Assembly: GCA_019104905.1 (NCBI GenBank)
Contig: JAHRXB010000015.1
Span: 1-11,204 of the forward strand
Length of the DNA: 11,204 nt
Direction: 5' to 3'
DNA from: Bdellovibrio sp.
GTDB taxonomy: Bacteria > Bdellovibrionota > Bdellovibrionia > Bdellovibrionales > Bdellovibrionaceae
A program made the position numbers and the translations under genes. The notes under the pieces are model-generated. The model made no database searches, had not been told where the DNA came from, and saw only the letters and a program-made list of their open reading frames with translations. Shown in pieces: positions 6,041 to 11,204 of this stretch (position 1 is the first letter of the stretch; each line of letters starts with the position of its first letter).

Positions 6041-7585
6041 ATGATGAATAAATACATCTTAGGTGGTGCTGTTGCATTAACCTTGGTGGCTTGTCAGAGC
6101 CCATTTCATAAAGCAGCAGACGTTTCTTCTTACCGCCACCCCGCGAGCTCGGAAGAGTTGATTACAGGAAGCCAAAAGGTTTTGAATGACCTTTCAAATC
6201 CTCAGATCTTTAACCCCAATAGCTGCGCGAAGTTTGTGAATCAGGTGACGGACTATATGTACTACCTGCCAGCAGATCATTTCATTCCTAAAAACGCACA
6301 GGAAGTTGAATCCCTTAAGATTCATGGTCCCGAAGTGATGGATACGATCTTCCAAATTCGCGTGGTTCTTCATGAAAAACTGAAAGAGTTCGATTCCCGC
6401 AACGAGTTGAATAAGGACTGTATTCAGAAAATCCGCGAAGGTTTTCAATATGCCCGTTTTGCCGAGGAGTATTTGTTGGAATGGCTTTTCAGTCAAAAAG
6501 TTTACAACTTCAAAGCAAGTCCAATTATGTCGAATTCAAAACCGAACACCTGGACGAACTCGAAGTTTGCGGATTTTGAGCTTAAGAGTGGTGACGTGAT
6601 GTTGATTCGTGGAAAGTCCTACGTTTCTGCCATGATCGCTCGTATTGGTGACGAAGAGGGGAACTTTTCGCATTTGGCGATTGTCGGTGAAGATAAAGCC
6701 GGGAAAAAGTATGTTGTAGAGGCTTTGATTCAGTACGGTACGATTGTGACACCTCTTGAAAAATGGCGCCAAACTGAAGATGCGCGTGTCGCACTTTATC
6801 GTCAGCCGGATGAGGCTTTGGCAAAATTGGCGGCGCGAAAGATGTATGACAAAGCAAAAGCCGCCTTGGATAATAAAAAGGGAATTCGTTATGACTTTGC
6901 CATGGACGATGAGGACTATTCATCACTGTTCTGTTCTGAAGTCATTCGTTATGCCTACGACGTAGCTTCCGACGGAAAGTTCATTATTCCCAAGTATCGC
7001 AGCTCGGTTTCGAAGTTCAAAAACACAGACTATCCCAAAAGCCTTGGGGTGACGAAGCCGACCTTGTTTGCTCCCTATGATATCGAAGTCGACCCTCGAT
7101 TTGATTTTGTTGCAGAGTACAGACATTATCCTCTTTTACGTCAGGTGCGTATGCAAGATGCTGTCTTGCAAAGTGTTTACTCGTGGATGATTGAAAAGGA
7201 TTACACCTTTCATTGGGCCGCAGGGCACTCCATCAAAGCCTACTTTGCAAAATTTGTCCGTCAGTTTGGTCTAGTAGCAGACACTCTTCCTAAGTATATG
7301 CCCATGGACAGTCTTAAGACGAATGTGCAATTTGAGGCCGTCGCAAAAGTTCTAGAAAAGAACATCTATCAAAAAGAAGAAGAATTTTATAAAAAGAAGG
7401 GATATCTTCCCTCCTTCCAGGATATGCTGGCTATCAATGAAGAGTATCGCGCTCAGGACTGTGAAGCTCATAAAGAGTGGCGAGAAAAAAGCAACTCTCC
7501 ATTCACCGATGAGAGGGAGCGTAACAGTACGGACCCTTCGAAGTTTCACTGGTTCTTTAATAACAGCGCAAAATCATGCAAATAA
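6041..7585 (+). CDS. Lipoprotein with permuted papain-like (YiiX/C92, NlpC/P60-type) hydrolase core
   Basis: A 514-residue predicted lipoprotein. MMNKYILGGAVALTLVAC-Q ends in a lipobox with the lipidated Cys at 18. The central part, residues about 178-330, matches the circularly permuted papain-like fold of YiiX/YaeF (peptidase family C92). It opens with the strand LKSGDVMLIRG, has H211 in NFSHLAIVG, E227 in VVEAL, and the nucleophile candidate C298 in SSLFCSEVIRYAY. His before Cys is the permuted order. Relatives cleave amide or ester bonds in cell-wall or lipid-linked substrates; the substrate here is unknown. YiiX is about 200 residues, so both the N-terminal helical region (20-175) and the long C-terminal part (340-514) are additions I cannot assign. 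ATG 6041 (or 6044) is chosen because GGGGAG at 6029-6034 and the lipobox both fit; an in-frame TTG at 6005 has no support. The gene is divergent from the transglycosylase-like gene and ends at a bidirectional terminator. Confidence 0.85.
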   Translation: MMNKYILGGAVALTLVACQSPFHKAADVSSYRHPASSEELITGSQKVLNDLSNPQIFNPNSCAKFVNQVTDYMYYLPADHFIPKNAQEVESLKIHGPEVMDTIFQIRVVLHEKLKEFDSRNELNKDCIQKIREGFQYARFAEEYLLEWLFSQKVYNFKASPIMSNSKPNTWTNSKFADFELKSGDVMLIRGKSYVSAMIARIGDEEGNFSHLAIVGEDKAGKKYVVEALIQYGTIVTPLEKWRQTEDARVALYRQPDEALAKLAARKMYDKAKAALDNKKGIRYDFAMDDEDYSSLFCSEVIRYAYDVASDGKFIIPKYRSSVSKFKNTDYPKSLGVTKPTLFAPYDIEVDPRFDFVAEYRHYPLLRQVRMQDAVLQSVYSWMIEKDYTFHWAAGHSIKAYFAKFVRQFGLVADTLPKYMPMDSLKTNVQFEAVAKVLEKNIYQKEEEFYKKKGYLPSFQDMLAINEEYRAQDCEAHKEWREKSNSPFTDERERNSTDPSKFHWFFNNSAKSCK

Positions 7586-7615
7586 AAAAAGGGAGCTTGT
7601 TGAAGCTCCCTTTTT
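7584..7615. terminator. Bidirectional intrinsic terminator between convergent genes
   Basis: GGGAGCTT (7591-7598) pairs perfectly with AAGCTCCC (7603-7610) around the tetraloop GTTG. It is flanked by seven A on the left (7584-7590) and five T on the right (7611-7615), so both strands show a G/C-rich 8-bp stem followed by a T-run. It lies directly after the stop of the lipoprotein gene, whose TAA overlaps the A-tract, and 27 bases beyond the stop of the desaturase gene. It can end both convergent transcripts. Confidence 0.93.
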
Positions 7616-7637
7616 ACTTTGAGTCTTTTGCTGTTGG

Positions 7638-8744
7638 TTACACAGAGCGAAGACAGACTTGCCACTGTTTCATTCCCAGTTGGAATTCCAGTTTGGCGAT
7701 TTCCATCTCGCGCTTAATTTCGACCAGCTTGTGGTCATAAGCTTCTTTCAGTTCTTCACGTTTGCGAGCCGCATCGACTTTAAATTGCTCGTAGTCCTCG
7801 CGAAGTTTCTTCATCTTATTCTGTGCTTCAAGGATCTTTTCTTTCATCGCCAAAAGCTTTTCATCGGCAAAACCATGTTTTTTAAGTTCTGCGGCTTCAG
7901 CTTGCAGACGGGCCTTGAGGATTTCGGCATGAGAGATCTGACGCAGTTTTGTCGCCAAGCCCATGAAGTTCAGTGAGCGAATCACCCATTTGGTTGGATC
8001 CCAGTGGTACCACTTAATGCCGTTACGGTAGTCGATCTGAAACTTGTGATGGAAGTTGTGGTAGCCTTCACCGTGAGTGAGGATGGCAACAAACCATGAG
8101 TCTCTCGCAGAGATTTCTTTGGAATAAGTTTGTTTTCCTAAAGTATGACAGAGCGAGTTCACAAAGAAGGTGCTTTGCTGAGTGAGAGCAATACGCAGAC
8201 CGCCTCCGATGATGAGTCCTCCCAAAGCAGAACCCATCATCCAGCCAATAAGAGTGGGAAACGCAAATCCCGTGAGGATGGCAAGAGGCACATAATATTT
8301 ATGTTGAAACTGAACCATCCAGTCTTTTTCCAGATCTGGTGCGTGAATTTTTTGATCAACAGAATCTTTATAGAATAACCAACCCATGTGGGCGTACCAA
8401 AAGCCTTTGTTGATATTGTACGGATCTTTTTCGCCATCAATATGAGTATGGTGACGGCGATGATCCGAAGACCACTTCAGCGCAGAACCTTGGAAACCCG
8501 AGGCACTGACCAACAAGAACAATGCCTTGGCCAAAGGATGTGCATCATAGCTTTTATGTGAAAATAAACGGTGATATCCGGCCGTAATACTAAGATTCGT
8601 TGCAGCGGCAAAGATCAGAGCAAAGAGAAGAATATCCCATTGGAATCCGTAATAATAAAAATAAATGGGGGCTAGAATGAGTGTCGCCAGAGGATTGATA
8701 ATGAGAAAAAGTGCCACTGGCCATTCGATACGTTTGTTTGTCAT
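7638..8744 (-). CDS. Acyl-CoA-type fatty acid desaturase with C-terminal coiled coil
   Basis: A 368-residue membrane desaturase. The three histidine boxes of the stearoyl-CoA-type delta-9 family are intact: HRLFSH (58-63), HRRHH (95-99) and HNFHH (229-233). The NSLCH segment (196-200) supplies the extra ligand typical of this group. The set binds the di-iron centre that inserts a cis double bond into saturated acyl chains. Hydrophobic segments near 8-55, 73-88 and 152-184 give the usual four-helix inner-membrane layout. Unusually, after the catalytic domain (about 265) comes a roughly 100-residue, highly charged helix with heptad-like character (272-356), ending in WQVCLRSV. No fused electron donor such as cytochrome b5 is seen. 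ATG at 8742-8744 is preferred because AGAGG lies five bases upstream; an in-frame GTG at 8748-8750 overlaps that site. The gene follows the barrel gene by 48 bases with no U-tract terminator between them, so it is probably the second cistron. Confidence 0.92.
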   Translation of the reverse strand: MTNKRIEWPVALFLIINPLATLILAPIYFYYYGFQWDILLFALIFAAATNLSITAGYHRLFSHKSYDAHPLAKALFLLVSASGFQGSALKWSSDHRRHHTHIDGEKDPYNINKGFWYAHMGWLFYKDSVDQKIHAPDLEKDWMVQFQHKYYVPLAILTGFAFPTLIGWMMGSALGGLIIGGGLRIALTQQSTFFVNSLCHTLGKQTYSKEISARDSWFVAILTHGEGYHNFHHKFQIDYRNGIKWYHWDPTKWVIRSLNFMGLATKLRQISHAEILKARLQAEAAELKKHGFADEKLLAMKEKILEAQNKMKKLREDYEQFKVDAARKREELKEAYDHKLVEIKREMEIAKLEFQLGMKQWQVCLRSV

Positions 8745-8780
8745 GAACACCTCTCAGAGTTAAGTCTAGCAGAGGTGTTC
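8745..8780 (-). promoter_or_regulatory. Hairpin sequestering the desaturase ribosome-binding site
   Basis: A perfect 10-bp inverted repeat, GAACACCTCT (8745-8754) and AGAGGTGTTC (8771-8780), with a 16-base loop. In the minus-strand mRNA the right arm AGAGGTGTTC contains the AGAGG Shine-Dalgarno and runs directly into the ATG, so folding would hide the ribosome-binding site. No T-tract follows, which argues against a terminator. It could be a translational switch (for example temperature-responsive), a processing site, or a DNA operator. Confidence 0.7.
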
Positions 8781-8792
8781 TGATTTCGACAC

Positions 8793-9410
8793 TTAAATAG
8801 AAATACCGAGCAGGATTTTTGCGTAAGTTCCGCTCATATTAATATCTTGAGTAGGCGCGTTACCGGTGGAGTCCTTTGCATCTTTCCATCTGAAGTCAAT
8901 ATATCCCATCTCAGCTCCTGCTGTGAAACCAAGAAGATTGAGTCCCGCCTCCAGACCTGCGCTGTATGATGTGACGGAGTTCGCTGAAAAATCTGCTTTT
9001 GTAACGCCGCTTTCTTTTGCTGTCAGTGATGTTGAGTGAGAGAGCCCGTATGTGAAGATAGGTCCGAGATAAATAATATTATTCAGTGGGCGCCAATTGA
9101 TAATCAAAGCCGTGCGAGAATAATCGGCCTTAAAATCCAAAGCGCCGTTGCTGGCGGTGAGCCCCATATTCTCATAACGAATTCCCACTCCTGGAATTAA
9201 CGGTAGGGGCAAAGTTAGAATCGCATCAGCACCAAGTCCGTAAGTAGGAACAATCGCAGGGGCGGAGGCGGAACACGTCGGGCACAGAGGCCCCAGGTCG
9301 GCCGCACTGGTAAGAAGCCCATAAGAGACGCGCGCTTCAAAAAGAGCCTGTGCCGGGGAACTTGCTAAAACACCAAGAAGAGAGAAAACGAATAACACCA
9401 TCTTTTTCAT
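8793..9410 (-). CDS. Exported outer-membrane beta-barrel-like protein
   Basis: A 205-residue protein with a clear Sec signal peptide (MKKMVLFVFSLLGVLASSPAQA, cleavage after the final AQA) and a mature part rich in alternating polar/hydrophobic strands. Examples are FEARVSYGLLT, IYLGPIFTYGLSH, YSAGLEAGLNLLGFTAGAEMGYIDFRW and the C-terminal TYAKILLGISI. This is the pattern of small 8-stranded outer-membrane barrels (OmpX/OmpW-like size), though the last residue is Ile rather than the usual aromatic. The putative first loop holds CPTC (about residues 43-46), unusual for a barrel. I cannot assign a ligand or pore function. The ATG at 9408-9410 has TAGGAG six bases upstream (9417-9422), and a good sigma70-type promoter lies just before it. 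The desaturase gene follows 48 bases downstream on the same strand. Confidence 0.78.
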   Translation of the reverse strand: MKKMVLFVFSLLGVLASSPAQALFEARVSYGLLTSAADLGPLCPTCSASAPAIVPTYGLGADAILTLPLPLIPGVGIRYENMGLTASNGALDFKADYSRTALIINWRPLNNIIYLGPIFTYGLSHSTSLTAKESGVTKADFSANSVTSYSAGLEAGLNLLGFTAGAEMGYIDFRWKDAKDSTGNAPTQDINMSGTYAKILLGISI

Positions 9411-9435
9411 AGAAAACTCCTAAAACCTTGCTTTG

Positions 9436-9464
9436 ATTGTAATGTTCCTGCGACTCTTACTCAA
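9436..9464 (-). promoter_or_regulatory. Sigma70-type promoter of the barrel (and probably desaturase) transcript
   Basis: On the minus strand a -35 TTGAGT (9464 to 9459; four of six consensus bases, including TTGA) is followed after exactly 17 bases by the -10 TACAAT (9441 to 9436; five of six). The predicted start near 9429 leaves a leader of about 19 bases carrying the TAGGAG ribosome-binding site. It is the best-scoring promoter by eye in the window. Confidence 0.65.
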
Positions 9465-9532
9465 ATTCACTCTCAAAATAAGACCTTGGTCTCACTCTCT
9501 TTTCAGGGAGAATCTGATAAATTTTTAAAAGT

Positions 9533-10519
9533 ATGTTCATCGATGTAGTGCGCCCGGAAACCTGGGAAGAATTAAATGATAAAGTGAAGTCTTCCTTGGG
9601 TTTAGAACCTCGTCTGCGCGCGCGCAGTTTTCATGGGTTGGCTCAGGCTGTTTTTGAGGTGTCTCAAGGAACGGCACAGTTTATGTCTCATAAAAAATCA
9701 ATCGGCGTGATTTTGGGGCAGACCTCCGTTTTTGAAAGTCTACTTCCTTATTATTATAAAGAAACTTACGAAGTGAATGCCCTTTCCCATCTTCAGCTCG
9801 ATGATGTGAAAGAATGGGTTGAGGGTTTAAAAAAAGATACTAATTTTGTTTTGTTCAGTGAAGATCATCCGGTCACGGGGGAACTCTATCCCTTTGTTGA
9901 GGAGCTGGATAAGCTGCTTAATGAAAAACGGATTTTTTCTTTTCGTGTTTCTCACACCAGACACTTCCATGAAACGACAGAGATCCGCCCTTACACAGTC
10001 CGTCTTTGTTCCTTTACCTCCCAAGTGGCCGTGGCTATTTTAGGAGAAAGATACCGATCTCCTTTTCTGTTGGCTCAGAATATGAGTTGGGAGACGGAGG
10101 GCTTTCTGAGGGAGCTTTCCGCCGCCCGCGAGGGACGAGAGGTCAACACCCTTTTAGTGGAAAAGCTTGAGCAGGAGCTGGCTCACGTGGCAAAGCCTTA
10201 TTTTAAAGTCGGTGCCAGTCGTCTATATGATCGCGCTGTATGCGTTTTCGATGATGTGAGTGCGGAAGCTCTGGCAAATCTGGTTTTTAAAAAATTAGGC
10301 CTTTCTTCGCAAGAAGGATGGCAAAAGATTGAAAGTACAAATATGTGTCATTGGTCCGTGGTGAAGATGTTTCGCCATTGGTGGGAGCCGACGCCCACGT
10401 TGGAGCAGTTGCGCGGACTTTTTATCGTGGGCCCGGAACTTCTCAATACAAAAGACTTTGCCAAGCTCGTGATATCTTCGTATGAAGAACTAAAAGAGCA
10501 GCAAAGTTGGACCGTGTGA
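9533..10519 (+). CDS. Uncharacterised protein, possible degenerate PLP-fold protein, upstream of recO
   Basis: A 328-residue cytosolic protein (no signal peptide or membrane segment) that I do not recognise with confidence. Some segments echo fold-type I aminotransferases. FVLFSEDHPVTGELYPFVEELDKLL (106-129) resembles the N-P-x-T-G region. RLCSFTSQVAVAILGERYR (157-175) sits where these enzymes have S-F-S-K-x-x-x-x-x-G-x-R-x-G, but the Schiff-base lysine position is Ser163, and no Lys occurs from about 134 to 210. VSAEALANLVFKKLGLS resembles their C-terminal small domain. If the match is real, the protein has lost catalytic function; this is inference. The ATG at 9533 is the first possible start, since an in-frame TAA lies at 9518-9520. 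It has no Shine-Dalgarno at normal distance; AGGGAG at 9505-9510 is 22 bases away. Its TGA overlaps the recO GTG. Confidence 0.75.
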   Translation: MFIDVVRPETWEELNDKVKSSLGLEPRLRARSFHGLAQAVFEVSQGTAQFMSHKKSIGVILGQTSVFESLLPYYYKETYEVNALSHLQLDDVKEWVEGLKKDTNFVLFSEDHPVTGELYPFVEELDKLLNEKRIFSFRVSHTRHFHETTEIRPYTVRLCSFTSQVAVAILGERYRSPFLLAQNMSWETEGFLRELSAAREGREVNTLLVEKLEQELAHVAKPYFKVGASRLYDRAVCVFDDVSAEALANLVFKKLGLSSQEGWQKIESTNMCHWSVVKMFRHWWEPTPTLEQLRGLFIVGPELLNTKDFAKLVISSYEELKEQQSWTV

Positions 10520-11112
10520 CCCAAGGCAAAGAGCGCTTCATCATTCTAAAAAAGATCAAATATTCCGAGGCGGACTTGATTCTTCACGCGTTGTCCCCGC
10601 AAGGGGAAAAGCTGTCTTTTATTGCCCGAGGAGCTTTGCGTAGCAAGAAGCGTTTTGGCGGGGGCGTTCTTGAACCCACGCATTTTGTGAGTTTTACCTT
10701 CAAACAGTCAGAACAAGGGCAACTCAATGTTTTACAAGAGGCCACTCTCATTAACGACTTTCCCGGTATTCGCACGGACTATGATCGTTTAGAGTTAGCA
10801 CTGCACGTCCTAGAGTGCGTCAGTAAAGTGAGTCAAGAGGGCGATAAGAATTCAGAGTTTCTTTATAATCTTCTTGGGAATACGCTGAAGGCGATTGAGA
10901 CGACTCAAGATCCTTTGGTTTTGAAAATGCACTTCTATTTGAAGTTCCTACTTCAACAAGGGGTTGTTCAGGCTGAGCCCTGGATGGCTCCCTTTTTAAA
11001 AGCAAATCTGGCGGATTCCAATCAATTGCTTTCCCAGAGGCAAATCGTTGATGAAGAACTTCGCAACGTTGAGGCCATGGTTCGCCATTATATAGAACAC
11101 GCCATGCTTTAA
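10516..11112 (+). CDS. recO: DNA repair protein RecO
   Basis: RecO helps load RecA by displacing SSB and annealing single strands together with RecR in the RecFOR gap-repair pathway. The N-terminal OB-fold is recognisable: ERFIILKKIKYSEADLILHALSPQGEKLSFIARGALRSKKRFGGGVLEPTHFVSFTF (residues about 5-62), including the family's R-x-F-x-G-x-L-x-P-type stretch. It is followed by the helical domain (LELALHVLECVSKVS; FLYNLLGNTLKAIE; KMHFYLKFLLQQGV). The start is taken as GTG at 10516, which overlaps the preceding TGA as GTGA, the standard layout for translational coupling; TTG at 10507, three codons earlier, is possible but has no better ribosome site. At 198 residues it is shorter than the roughly 240 of E. 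coli RecO, and the cysteine zinc motif found in some RecO proteins is absent from the C-terminal part. No T-rich terminator follows. Confidence 0.88.
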   Translation: MTQGKERFIILKKIKYSEADLILHALSPQGEKLSFIARGALRSKKRFGGGVLEPTHFVSFTFKQSEQGQLNVLQEATLINDFPGIRTDYDRLELALHVLECVSKVSQEGDKNSEFLYNLLGNTLKAIETTQDPLVLKMHFYLKFLLQQGVVQAEPWMAPFLKANLADSNQLLSQRQIVDEELRNVEAMVRHYIEHAML

Positions 11113-11146
11113 GAGCCCTTTCTTGGTCGAGTCCACGAGTGCATGA

Positions 11147-11174
11147 TTGCAAATAGCGGGGAAAATTTTATTAT
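11147..11174 (+). promoter_or_regulatory. Candidate promoter for a gene beyond the right edge
   Basis: TTGCAA (11147-11152; four of six -35 bases) is followed after 16 bases by TATTAT (11169-11174; five of six -10 bases). A start near 11181 would be followed by AAGGA at 11191-11195, a plausible Shine-Dalgarno for a start codon just outside the window. The -35 overlaps a small dyad TGCA-TGAT-TGCA (11140-11151). The 92 bases after recO hold nothing else I can identify. Confidence 0.4.
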
Positions 11175-11204
11175 TTAGGATGTCTAAGTAAAGGATTGAA
11201 CTCA

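Noticed and set aside
8745..8780. Intrinsic terminator between the barrel and desaturase genes
   Set aside because: The stem is followed by the ATG and coding sequence, not a T-tract, so it does not fit factor-independent termination.
9481..9492. AGACC-TT-GGTCT dyad between the barrel gene and the recO-upstream gene
   Set aside because: Only five base pairs around a two-base centre, with no conserved context; too short to call an operator.
1..11204. Mobile elements, CRISPR arrays, tRNA/rRNA genes, phage or defence genes
   Set aside because: No transposase, integrase, repeat-spacer pattern, RNA gene sequence or defence-family motif was seen on either strand.

Overview
The window looks like chromosomal DNA of a free-living, diderm (Gram-negative) bacterium with mid-range G+C. 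It encodes several Sec-exported proteins, a predicted lipoprotein, an outer-membrane barrel and peptidoglycan-active enzymes. The dense gene packing, the many secreted proteins of unknown function and the look of the proteins fit Bdellovibrio or a relative (Bdellovibrionota). That assignment is my recognition, not a search result. I see no tRNA, rRNA, CRISPR array, insertion sequence, phage gene or plasmid function; this is core or near-core chromosome.

Layout, left to right. (1) 1-1274, plus strand: the 3' part of a PQQ-type beta-propeller gene that begins outside the window, then a small two-CBS-domain protein. (2) 1374-3024, minus strand: an Alx/TerC-family membrane protein gene followed by thpR (RNA 2',3'-cyclic phosphodiesterase). 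They are separated only by an intrinsic terminator whose U-tract runs into the thpR start codon. (3) 3159-4061, plus strand: a NhaR-like LysR regulator divergent from the alx-type gene, with a 17-bp palindrome between them. (4) 4080-5827, minus strand: an exported lytic-transglycosylase-like protein overlapping a small exported protein of unknown function. (5) 6041-7585, plus strand: a large predicted lipoprotein with a permuted papain-like (YiiX/C92-type) hydrolase core, divergent from region 4. A clear bidirectional terminator follows. (6) 7638-9410, minus strand: an outer-membrane-barrel-like protein with a good sigma70-type promoter, then an acyl-CoA-type fatty acid desaturase with an unusual coiled-coil tail. 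The desaturase ribosome-binding site lies in a perfect 10-bp inverted repeat. (7) 9533-11112, plus strand: an unrecognised protein that may be a degenerate PLP-fold protein, overlapping recO by a GTGA junction. A candidate promoter at the right edge points to a gene outside the window.

How the genes may work together: regions 4 and 5 could form a divergently transcribed cell-envelope module (glycan cleavage plus peptide or ester hydrolysis). Region 6 pairs an outer-membrane protein with a membrane-lipid desaturase. Region 3 resembles an ion or pH homeostasis unit with its own regulator. The most distinctive signals are regulatory: the hairpin covering the desaturase RBS, the terminator that doubles as the thpR leader, and the palindrome between the Alx-type transporter gene and its likely regulator. 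No gene-free stretch exceeds 300 bases; the longest is the 213-base divergent region 5828-6040.
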